In this document: positions 28,501 through 33,965 of the stretch, in pieces
How positions within the stretch are numbered: the stretch's first letter is position 1
Layout of the letters: every line of letters starts with the position of its first letter
Source of the DNA: Bacteroidales bacterium
GTDB taxonomy: Bacteria > Bacteroidota > Bacteroidia > Bacteroidales > M50B96
DNA length: 33,965 nucleotides
Assembly: GCA_021740905.1 (NCBI GenBank)
Contig: JAIOYV010000076.1
Location: 1-33,965, forward strand
Reading direction: 5' to 3'
Made by a program: the position numbers and the translations under genes
The notes under the pieces: model-generated
Seen by the model: the letters and a program-made list of their open reading frames with translations, nothing else
What the model was told of the DNA's origin: nothing
Databases searched by the model: none

Positions 28501-29167
28501 CATTAAAGAACGGAATGCCATCGATTTGGTTTTGGCAACGAATATGATAAGCGTGGGCCTTGATGTTGGGAGATTAGGTGTAATGGTAATGAATGGAATG
28601 CCACCAAATACAGCTGAATATATCCAGGCAAGCAGTCGTGTAGCAAGAAAAAATGAAGGTTTAGTAATTACATTGTACGACCCTTTTAACAGTCGTGATT
28701 TATCTTATTACGAAGATTTTGTTCAATTCCATAAAACATTTTACAAGCAAGTTGAGCCATTAAGTGTAACACCATTCGCTGAAAATGCTTTAGATAAAAT
28801 GTTATTTACATTGATTCTTGCTTATTTCCGGCACACAACTCCTTACACAGATAATAATACTGCGACGGCATTATTAGATGATAATGTAAAGAATGATTTA
28901 AGGAATAACTTGATACAACTTTTCCAAAATCATCAATTTGCTCAAAACGACATAGACTTAATTGTCGAGAAGGTTGATAGAATCTTAGATAGTTGGGTAA
29001 CAAGAATTCAGGATAAGGGTGATATTAAATATTATCTTCCTTTCAAACCAGAGCAAAGTTTAATACTTCCTTTGCAAGAAAATTCGGATGAAGAATATCC
29101 ATTAAAAGCAATGCAATCAATGCGGAGCGTAGAGCCAAGTTCCGAAATACTAATCAGACAATATTAG
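25565..29167 (+). CDS. drmA: DrmA-like DISARM helicase
   Basis: A 1200-residue SF2-type helicase. The N-terminus (IERVRKEIIGPGSD, then PLQRYLSGILFPKQ) has the DrmA-type opening and is followed by an acidic linker (60-103). The helicase core begins near 535. Walker A is PTGGGKT (568-574), the Walker B region is IIQDELHLL with DELH 782-785, motif III is STAT (814-817), and the C-terminal motifs are LVLATNMISVGLDVGRLG and QASSRVAR (1021-1028). Cysteines C685/C688 and C717/C722, between Walker A and B, could form a zinc knuckle. The C-terminus ends AMQSMRSVEPSSEI, also DrmA-like. In characterised DISARM, DrmA works with DrmB to recognise and block incoming phage DNA. It starts inside the previous gene's stop and is followed after 5 nt by the DrmB-like gene. 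Confidence 0.87.
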   Translation: MSVKQNRDIVIERVRKEIIGPGSDIFQCTDDFGNEIIEGKPLQRYLSGILFPKQLQPNASDNGEQEMKDEDPDNPTNLTSDLTEPESKEKEILDEDGDETDKTDTLPKYTANTFFPSHFGLTFAVGNSCNKFKVVISFGNYVKAKPNEISVPYNGEGVDSLTEHGLNYFVNYDEEKKTLSQTKKIQRTKDGKITDEYIHFQDCLKSLRQKTDKDYALIKIISKLFFKDKYKRNDNRIELDINIADILSTPNYHLELNLSEQPNCSTDNWNKEMKENLVFHLKIYTNYSDKYYIKAVIENKVLIHKDKFSLSKEKVNLSSCFQTEIKIKSDNLLPFRDYKALLYKTDEDKMLDYLYRDKLAFGIGHNTACTWENAQTPNTPQWIKSTFIPEYDVKSQSSETDKIKGEILNIKLLSVYNTDEASIIANLSKVAEAYKNWIEDERKSANGNELGLDNITKCKQILDRINKGIKLLSENDKALSAFQLANTAIYLQMFQNQQHFSKKKEGYEVWERNEILQHNFYEYASLPFPAERVPVWRPFQLAFILQCLTSFVEENSKEKELIDLLYFPTGGGKTEAYLAVSAFLIFWRRIQYPDGYDGVNIIIRYTLRLLSAQQFERASKMVLACEFIRSYYKDLGDKKISIGFWVGKQTIPNYMLDAKKKLETTQQKLNKGDNYVVNPFQLSNCQWCNTKIISRLTEKDTAHQIGHRVNRQLYSHCLNEACHYSEKNGGLPIVLIDEDIYSKPPTILFATVDKFAALAWKGEATSFFNNGSNRKPELIIQDELHLLNGTLGSLVGLFENALLQLCDNPKIIASTATVKNVDKQIQGLYGREARVFPQYATNSDDTFFSKVMDESKRKYIGILPTGKTTVVTNLQLLSALLYARLEVWKKSDNKKDADNFWTIISYFKSLKEIGRFSNKINSELKRIVEQIQVRLLDNNYPNNLNHYYLAQRSLELTSRIPNEKIKKNLDKLDAQFMGNIKERNAIDLVLATNMISVGLDVGRLGVMVMNGMPPNTAEYIQASSRVARKNEGLVITLYDPFNSRDLSYYEDFVQFHKTFYKQVEPLSVTPFAENALDKMLFTLILAYFRHTTPYTDNNTATALLDDNVKNDLRNNLIQLFQNHQFAQNDIDLIVEKVDRILDSWVTRIQDKGDIKYYLPFKPEQSLILPLQENSDEEYPLKAMQSMRSVEPSSEILIRQY

Positions 29168-29172
29168 AAGCT

Positions 29173-31068
29173 ATGTCGAGGGATAAAATAAAACACGGAA
29201 GGAGCAAACACATATCGAATTATGGAGGTGTCGGTTCTTTAATTGAAACAACCGATAATTCCATTATTATAGAAACTTTTGACAATTGGGGCTATTCTGA
29301 TTTAAACGAAAAATTAGTTCATTATATCATTAAAGACGACCGTTTATTACAGCGACTTAAAAATCGTTTTCCTAATCTAAAACACTTGGTTACTATTCCG
29401 ACAGATAGAGATTCTTTTTTGCATCAGGTAAGACCAAAAGCAAGTTATTTCCCAAAATGGTTTTATTGCTCAAATCCTAAATGCAATAGGTTAGCAACTT
29501 ATGACGAATGGCTCAAAAGATGGTTAGTCTCTGGGAAAAAGCGTGATTTTTTCAATCCACCTAAGTGCAGTAACAAAGATTGTAAGGAAAACCATTTGGA
29601 ACAAATTCGTTTTGTTCTGACTTGTAATAATGGACACATTCACGATTTACCTTGGGGATTTTGGAATAATCGTTTAACATCAGATAGAACTAATGAGTTG
29701 GAAAGTGAAGATGAAAACAAAAACGAAAAGCAGAATGGCCCTCAATTAGATTACTCGAAAAGATGTTGTGATCAACAAGACTTGATTTATAAAATAAGTC
29801 GTGAAAATACTGAACTTTCAGGTATTTGGATAGAATGTAAAAGTTGCAAGAAGAAAGCAAACCTGAAAGGGATATTCAATTTTGAGCAAAAATGTAATGG
29901 TAAAAAATATTGGTTGGGTCAGATCAATGGTAAGTTTCACAAAGAAGAATGTGATCTAAGATTACAGCCAAGTGTTACTGTAAAACTTAAAACCAGCAAC
30001 AGCGTCTACTATGCTAATACACTTAGCAGTTTGTTTATTCCAGATTTTCAAATTGATTTACCTTTTGAACAGAGAGAAAGAGTAGAAAGATTTATATCCA
30101 AAGGAAAAACAAATGAGGAAATTATTGAAAAACTATACGAAGATGATGATGTTCCAAGAGAACTAACAAGGACTTATATAGAAAATGACGGTTCAGGATA
30201 TATTCCAGAAGAACTTTATAGGAAAGTTGAATACGATTATTTCTTAGAGAAGGATCAGCCCGATAACAAGCAAATTAAATTCAGTGTAATAGATTGTAGT
30301 ATTCACATAAATGGTTTCTCAAAATTGGTAAAAATTGATAAGTTGAAAAAGACAACTGTTCAAACATCATTTACAAGAAACGAACCCATTGACCTTGATT
30401 CTATCCTTCAAGACCCAGATGAATACGATAAGAATTACAATGTTTTAAGACAGTCGGTTTCGAAAAATAATTTTGACACAAAAACTTTACCAGCGTTAGA
30501 GAGCTATGGAGAGGGAATTTTATTCGTTATGGACAAAGAAAAATTAGAACAATGGGAAAAACAGCAGGAAGTAATTGAACGAACTGAAAAAATTAAATCA
30601 AATGCAACGAATGCAGATTGGAAATCACATCAAATTGTAGCTAAGACTTTAACACCGAGAAAAGTATTAATTCATACAATATCTCATTTACTAATGAAGG
30701 AATTGGAATATGTATGCGGCTATCCAGTTTCTTCTTTATCTGAAAGATTGTTTGTAAGTGAAACAATGCACGGATTATTAATTTCTGCCTTTGATGGAAC
30801 TGACGGCTATTTGGGCGGTCTTTCAAATCTATGTAAAGACTTGGATAATTTAAGAAATATAATAGAGAGTGCCATCTATAGAGCGACAGACTGTTCTTCC
30901 GACCCTATTTGTATTGAATCAGAAGGTCAAGGAGTTGGTCAATTAAACCTCTCAGCCTGCCATTCTTGTACCTTGATACCTGAAACATCTTGTGAATTAT
31001 CTAATTTATATTTGGACAGAAATCTAATTATTAACAAGAACTATGGATATTTTAAAACATCAAATTGA
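29173..31068 (+). CDS. drmB: DrmB-like DUF1998 protein of DISARM-like system
   Basis: A 631-residue cysteine-rich protein. The N-terminus HGRSKHISNYGGVGSLIE is the DrmB-type opening. Candidate zinc sites are C99/C104 with C132/C137, C151 with nearby His, C222/C225 and C241/C260. The C-terminal DUF1998 region (about 495-615) has LIHTISHLLMKELEYVCGYP, LLISAFDGTDGYLGGLSN, DCSSDPICIE and LSACHSCTLIPETSCE. In known systems DrmB partners DrmA in a DNA-binding complex, and DUF1998 is also found in MrfB and Druantia DruE. It is the last gene of the operon, 5 nt after drmA. No drmC (PLD nuclease) or methylase follows; the next 270 nt have no gene. Confidence 0.87.
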   Translation: MSRDKIKHGRSKHISNYGGVGSLIETTDNSIIIETFDNWGYSDLNEKLVHYIIKDDRLLQRLKNRFPNLKHLVTIPTDRDSFLHQVRPKASYFPKWFYCSNPKCNRLATYDEWLKRWLVSGKKRDFFNPPKCSNKDCKENHLEQIRFVLTCNNGHIHDLPWGFWNNRLTSDRTNELESEDENKNEKQNGPQLDYSKRCCDQQDLIYKISRENTELSGIWIECKSCKKKANLKGIFNFEQKCNGKKYWLGQINGKFHKEECDLRLQPSVTVKLKTSNSVYYANTLSSLFIPDFQIDLPFEQRERVERFISKGKTNEEIIEKLYEDDDVPRELTRTYIENDGSGYIPEELYRKVEYDYFLEKDQPDNKQIKFSVIDCSIHINGFSKLVKIDKLKKTTVQTSFTRNEPIDLDSILQDPDEYDKNYNVLRQSVSKNNFDTKTLPALESYGEGILFVMDKEKLEQWEKQQEVIERTEKIKSNATNADWKSHQIVAKTLTPRKVLIHTISHLLMKELEYVCGYPVSSLSERLFVSETMHGLLISAFDGTDGYLGGLSNLCKDLDNLRNIIESAIYRATDCSSDPICIESEGQGVGQLNLSACHSCTLIPETSCELSNLYLDRNLIINKNYGYFKTSN

Positions 31069-31339
31069 ATAGGAAAAGCCAATACTATTGGTGGCAAATA
31101 TGCTATTAGCACAAGCCAACATCAAAACTAAAAATTGCAAAAGAGCCGCCAAACCTGTACTCAAAGCCGGATAGAAATGAACAGATAAAATATTGAATAA
31201 GCCATGAAGTAATAATGTATAAAAATTATAGCCGTCGTAGTAAATTCAAGAGTTACAGCCCCTTTCAACGTTCCTGTAAAACGAGAGGAATAAGACTACC
31301 AATCGGATTCAATTCTTAAACGTACCGTTTCACATCAAA
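31069..31339. other. Spacer after the defence operon
   Basis: About 270 AT-rich nt with no convincing ORF. A short palindrome, ccaata-c-tattgg (31079-31091), lies 11 nt after the DrmB stop; without a T-run it is a doubtful terminator. Confidence 0.45.
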
Positions 31340-31570
31340 ATGAACAAACACAAAATAATAAAACCTCTTGTAGCTATATTCTTCCTCCTCTCTACAATAC
31401 CCCTTTTCCCACAATGGCAGCAATTAAATAGCCCAGCCAGTGCCTATATCCGCTGTATCCTATTTGACGCGTAAACCATCTATGCAGCCCGTGGTGGCGG
31501 CAGGGTATTGGCAGTCCATGCTACCACATGGCTTGTCCCGTTTCCCCGGGAATTGCATCGAGTGGTTTAA
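31340..31570 (+). pseudogene. 5' remnant of a secreted BNR/Ycf48-like repeat protein
   Basis: From an ATG at 31340 the frame reads a clear signal peptide (NKHKIIKPLVAIFFLLSTI, then PLFPQWQQLNSPASAYIRCI) and meets a TAA at 31472-31474. The same frame continues TIYAARGGGRVLA, as in sialidase/Ycf48-type repeat proteins, and then loses sense. The second piece, starting with the same RGGG-VLA words, lies about 1 kb further at 32519. This looks like a broken gene. Confidence 0.65.
31521..31562. repeat. Left arm of imperfect inverted repeat bounding the toxin-antitoxin cassette
   Basis: The reverse complement of 31521-31562 reads ctcgatgcaattcccgggga... and matches 32492-32532 (ctcggtgcaattcccgaaaa...) with an 11-base exact core, tgcaattcccg, and further matches on both sides. 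The two arms enclose about 930 nt containing higBA and its promoter. Confidence 0.6.
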
Positions 31571-31613
31571 TCGCAATGGTACTGGTAATTATTAGGATTG
31601 TCGATTGTTTTAG

Positions 31614-32030
31614 TTACGCGAACTCCAGGATCAATCCCGGGTCTATATTCAACTCTTTGTAAAGGCGTTTGGCCATACGCATCGATACCGGGCGCTTCCC
31701 GGTCATTATCTGACTAAAAGTAGATTCCTTTACATTGAGCAATGCAGCTGTTTGGCGTTGCTTAATATGGCGTTTTTCCATTTCCTTTTCAATAGAAACT
31801 ACCAAGGGAGATTTGAATTTTAAGTGTTCAAATTTCATGTACATACTTTCGTAATCAGCACACATACGCCCTACACGTCCAATTTCGCGAGTATATTCGT
31901 TGTTTGCTCCAGGTTCATCCAAAGATCCGTTTGCCGTTGCTTTATCAATCAAAGCATCGGTATATTCAGACACTTGTTTATATAATTCAGGTGTATGAAT
32001 TTCTGTAATATCAATAAATTTCTTTTCCAT
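31614..32030 (-). CDS. higA: HigA-type antitoxin (XRE HTH)
   Basis: A 138-residue protein. The C-terminal part (about 80-135) is a helix-turn-helix of the HigA/XRE type: EKEMEKRHIKQRQTAALLNV, ESTFSQIMTGKRPVSMRMAK. The N-terminal half (about 1-75) is helical and acidic and probably contacts the toxin. Antitoxins of this family neutralise HigB and repress their own promoter. It is downstream of the toxin gene with an 18-nt gap, the reversed order typical of host-inhibition-of-growth (hig) modules. Somewhat longer than plasmid HigA (~100 residues), as is usual for Bacteroidota versions. Confidence 0.85.
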   Translation of the reverse strand: MEKKFIDITEIHTPELYKQVSEYTDALIDKATANGSLDEPGANNEYTREIGRVGRMCADYESMYMKFEHLKFKSPLVVSIEKEMEKRHIKQRQTAALLNVKESTFSQIMTGKRPVSMRMAKRLYKELNIDPGLILEFA

Positions 32031-32048
32031 AATATATTTCCCCCGCTT

Positions 32049-32342
32049 TTATATCAGTTTCGCATCTATCTTGCTGTATTCAGCATGAGTACCTACAAAC
32101 CGAATTGAAAAAACACCTCCAACAAAAATGATTACTGCAATAATCCTGTATTTATTTCCTCTAATATCAAATACATATCGCTCATTCGTAACATAATCTA
32201 CCGAATTGAAATCTGATTTGATATCGTTTAGAGTCTGCCATTCAGCTTCTTCAACGATATCAATGAACTTCTGCATGGCCTTTTTCGAATCAGCGTGTTT
32301 CTTTACAAATTTTTCTAAAAGTGCTCTATTTCTTATTTTCAT
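32049..32342 (-). CDS. higB: HigB-type mRNA interferase toxin
   Basis: A 97-residue RelE-superfamily toxin of the HigB_toxin type. Family landmarks are AEWQTLNDIKSDFNSVDYV, then YVFDIRGNKYRIIAVI, and the C-terminal SIRFVGTHAEYSKID with the conserved His-Ala-Glu-Tyr. HigB toxins cleave mRNA at the ribosome and stop growth unless bound by HigA. Length fits the family and no key residue looks missing, so it is probably functional. It is first in the operon, 12 nt behind a consensus-like promoter. Confidence 0.88.
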   Translation of the reverse strand: MKIRNRALLEKFVKKHADSKKAMQKFIDIVEEAEWQTLNDIKSDFNSVDYVTNERYVFDIRGNKYRIIAVIIFVGGVFSIRFVGTHAEYSKIDAKLI

Positions 32343-32359
32343 TTCAGCTTTTCAATATA

Positions 32360-32390
32360 CAAAGATAATGACAACTTCACAAAATGCAAA
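32360..32390 (-). promoter_or_regulatory. Bacteroidota-type promoter of higBA
   Basis: On the minus strand TTTG (plus 32387-32390) is followed after exactly 19 nt by TATCTTTG (plus 32360-32367), matching the -33/-7 consensus TTTG-N19-TAnnTTTG. The -7 box ends 17 nt before the higB start codon, so the leader is very short. The promoter lies inside the inverted-repeat-bounded cassette. Confidence 0.65.
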
Positions 32391-32491
32391 GTAATTCCAT
32401 GTTGTTTTCAATCAAATTATACGATTTAGAAGGGTTTTTGCGATTTGGATGTTATAAGCTGATTTAGGCAAGGACGATTTCGGTTAGACCT

Positions 32492-32532
32492 CTCGGTGCA
32501 ATTCCCGAAAAACGGGGCATGCTGCGTGGTGG
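32492..32532. repeat. Right arm of imperfect inverted repeat bounding the toxin-antitoxin cassette
   Basis: Pairs with 31521-31562. Its distal end runs into cgtggtggcggggtattggc (from 32525), which also repeats directly the left-hand gene fragment (cgtggtggcggcagggtatt, from 31490). Inverted and direct repetition therefore coexist at the cassette boundary. Confidence 0.6.
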
Positions 32533-32722
32533 CGGGGTATTGGCAAGCGACGATCAGGGAAGTCCGTGGTCGCTTCAAAATGAAGGGTTGAAAAGCTGTG
32601 ATACAAAATCCTTTACTCAATTGGGCGATTATGTCTTTGTTTCGACCGATGAAAATGTATTCCGCACAAACGATTCCGGGGTGACATGGGAACCTCTGGG
32701 TACAACTTACATTTACCGTTGA
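32519..32722 (+). pseudogene. 3' remnant of the BNR/Ycf48-like repeat protein
   Basis: A 67-codon open stretch reading RGGGVLASDDQGSPWSLQNE, then DYVFVSTDENVFRTNDSGVT and WEPL, then a stop. DSGVTWEPL is an Asp-box (BNR) motif (S/T-x-D-x-G-x-x-W type). The product lacks a signal peptide and most of a beta-propeller, so it is a fragment. It continues the logic of the 31340 fragment, from which the higBA cassette separates it. Confidence 0.6.
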
Positions 32723-32827
32723 AGTTTATTGTAAAATGACTCCGAGTCTTCATTCAACTAAACAACAAAAATTATCATAACTTTACACCTATAATTACAG
32801 AGTCGCAGAATAGAAAACATTAAAATT

Positions 32828-33709
32828 ATGAGCAATGCAAAAATATCAATCCGTTTTTTTGACGACCGCGAAGTGCGGGCCGTTTGGGACGAACAAAACG
32901 CCAAGTGGTGGTTTAGTGTGATTGATGTTGTTGGTATTTTGAACCAAGAAGCCGATTATACTAAAGCCGGTAACTACTGGCGTTGGCTCAAACGCAAATT
33001 GCTCAAAGAAAATACTCAGTTCGTGAGTGACACTCACAGACTGAAATTAACAGCGGCAGATGGCAAAAAATACCTAACAGATAAATTGGATAGTGAAGGC
33101 ATTATTGCTTTGGCTAAACATTTCCCAAACAACAGGGCGATGCGTTTTTTAGATTGGTTCTTATACAGCGACAACAGTATTGACGGGCAAAGCAAGAAAA
33201 AAGCATACACGCTTTATGAAAGTAATTTGATTGATGAAATCGAAGTTGGCACTACCAAAGGGTTGCAACAAATACACGCATATTTGTTTGGCGGGTTGTA
33301 TGATTATGCTGGACAAATCAGACAGAAAAACATTTCTAAAGGTGGTTTTCAGTTTGCCATATCCCTCTTTTTAGGCGACACATTAAAGCAAATAGAAGCA
33401 ATGCCCGAAACTACATTTGACGAAATCGTAGACAAATATGTAGAAATGAACATGGCACACCCTTTTATGGAAGGCAACGGCAGAACCGCCCGGATATGGT
33501 TGGATTTGATATTAAAAAAACGCCTCAAAAAATGTATGGATTGGAGTAAAATAAGCAAACGTGATTACATGAATGCAATGATGCTAAGTCCAACTAAAGA
33601 TAGTGTTCTAAAAACTCTTTTGAATAATGCGCTCACCACCAAAATAAACGACCGCGAAATGTTTATGAAAGGAATTGACTACTCCTATTACTACGAAGAA
33701 AATGACTAA
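32828..33709 (+). CDS. Bro-N / Fic domain fusion protein
   Basis: A 293-residue protein. Residues 5-115 form a Bro-N/antirepressor-like DNA-binding domain ([51 protein letters not shown]). Residues about 140-265 are a Fic domain: [20 protein letters not shown] and the full active-site motif [12 protein letters not shown] (H211, E215, N217, R219, R222). Fic enzymes usually transfer AMP from ATP onto a target hydroxyl. The tail SYYYEEN (S286, E290) resembles the C-terminal inhibitory S-x-x-x-E-[GN] motif of class III Fic proteins, so self-inhibition is likely. No antitoxin gene precedes it; the 105-nt upstream gap has no clear promoter. Target unknown. Such fusions are frequent in mobile regions. 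Confidence 0.88.
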   Translation: MSNAKISIRFFDDREVRAVWDEQNAKWWFSVIDVVGILNQEADYTKAGNYWRWLKRKLLKENTQFVSDTHRLKLTAADGKKYLTDKLDSEGIIALAKHFPNNRAMRFLDWFLYSDNSIDGQSKKKAYTLYESNLIDEIEVGTTKGLQQIHAYLFGGLYDYAGQIRQKNISKGGFQFAISLFLGDTLKQIEAMPETTFDEIVDKYVEMNMAHPFMEGNGRTARIWLDLILKKRLKKCMDWSKISKRDYMNAMMLSPTKDSVLKTLLNNALTTKINDREMFMKGIDYSYYYEEND

Positions 33710-33773
33710 AGAAGAAACGGCAAAAAGGGACAGCACACATAAAAAAATAAAATACGAAACGCCAACTTTGTAA
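33702..33773 (+). CDS. Possible 23-residue peptide overlapping the Fic gene stop
   Basis: ATG at 33702 overlaps the end of the Fic gene by 8 nt and reads [20 protein letters not shown] plus three residues before a stop. It is strongly charged and could be translated by coupling. It has no known relatives that I recognise and may be chance. Confidence 0.15.
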   Translation: MTKEETAKRDSTHKKIKYETPTL

Positions 33774-33785
33774 AAACAAATTGAT

Positions 33786-33893
33786 ATGAGTACTTTGGAA
33801 TTACGAAAATCGATATATTCTACATCCTTGAATATTCCGGAGTATAGTGTACAACGATTCCGGAGCAAAATGTACAACGATTCCGGAGTATAA
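33786..33893 (+). pseudogene. Truncated small ORF interrupted by repeat end
   Basis: ATG at 33786 reads MSTLELRKSIYSTSLN, an opening similar to small antitoxin-like proteins of Bacteroidota, then runs into the 23-bp repeats from 33834 and stops at 33893. The sense is probably lost at about 33833, which would mark an insertion point. Confidence 0.3.
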
Positions 33894-33902
33894 TGTACAA
33901 TT
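33834..33902. mobile_element. Three 23-bp direct repeats, possible IS21-type terminus
   Basis: Three head-to-tail units at 33834-33856, 33857-33879 and 33880-33902 share attccggag, a variable 3-4 bases, and tgtacaa. Multiple transposase-binding repeats near a TGT-type end are typical of IS21-family elements. The transposase would lie to the right, outside the window, so the family call is inference. Confidence 0.45.
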
Positions 33903-33965
33903 GATTTTTGTTGTTCTATTTCATAAATAGGGTAAAAAAGTTGGCGTTGGGCGGGGGCCATCAAA

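Noticed and set aside
31079-31091. Palindrome after the DrmB gene as a Rho-independent terminator
   Set aside because: The stem is only 6 bp with almost no loop and no T-run follows.
33608-33964. 118-codon minus-strand ORF at the right edge
   Set aside because: It overlaps the Fic coding end and the 23-bp repeats, and the hydrophobic translation is what antisense AT-rich DNA gives.

Overview
The window looks like a chromosomal piece of a Bacteroidota (Flavobacteriia/Cytophagia-like) genome. The signs are very large secreted multidomain proteins built from HYR and PKD-like repeats, a sorting-domain-like module of the type IX secretion system (T9SS), Bacteroidota-type promoter boxes (TTTG / TAnnTTTG), signal-peptide-bearing glycan hydrolases, and intergenic low-complexity and palindromic repeats. 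No rRNA, tRNA or CRISPR array was seen. All family assignments come from reading the translations; no database search was run.

Layout. (1) 1-7801, minus: the N-terminal >2,600 residues of a giant secreted subtilisin (S8), open at the left edge. (2) 7802-8624: gene-poor spacer. (3) 8625-15344, minus: an envelope-polysaccharide cluster with two GT4-like glycosyltransferases, a hexapeptide acetyltransferase, a membrane GT2 and a GT39/ArnT-like enzyme. A short RhuM-like gene sits in front of the GT39 gene. A heptamer array and an 80-bp inverted-repeat element lie between these genes. (4) 15616-22922, plus: a glycan-degrading trio. It consists of a peptide-N-glycosidase F-like/alpha-L-fucosidase fusion, a stand-alone GH29 fucosidase and a six-hairpin glycosidase. 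Two copies of a 133-bp GC-rich repeat flank the middle gene. (5) 23203-31068, plus: a tightly coupled four-gene operon that is visibly AT-richer than its left neighbours. It holds two unrecognised proteins, a DrmA-like helicase and a DrmB-like (DUF1998) protein, and is a DISARM-like phage-defence locus without a methyltransferase or a PLD nuclease in the window. (6) 31340-32722: remains of a secreted BNR-repeat gene whose two pieces are separated by a higBA toxin-antitoxin cassette bounded by imperfect inverted repeats. (7) 32828-33709: a Bro-N/Fic fusion, followed by 3 x 23-bp repeats resembling the end of an IS21-type element.

How the genes may work together. The glycosidase trio could release and trim fucosylated N-glycans outside the cell or in the periplasm. 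The 23.2-31.1 kb operon, toxin-antitoxin module, Fic protein and insertion-sequence-like end together look like a defence/mobile hot spot joined to an otherwise ordinary envelope-polysaccharide and glycan-degradation region. The strongest candidates for something undescribed are the DrmA/DrmB operon with its two unknown partners and the PNGase F-fucosidase fusion with an internal sorting-domain-like module.
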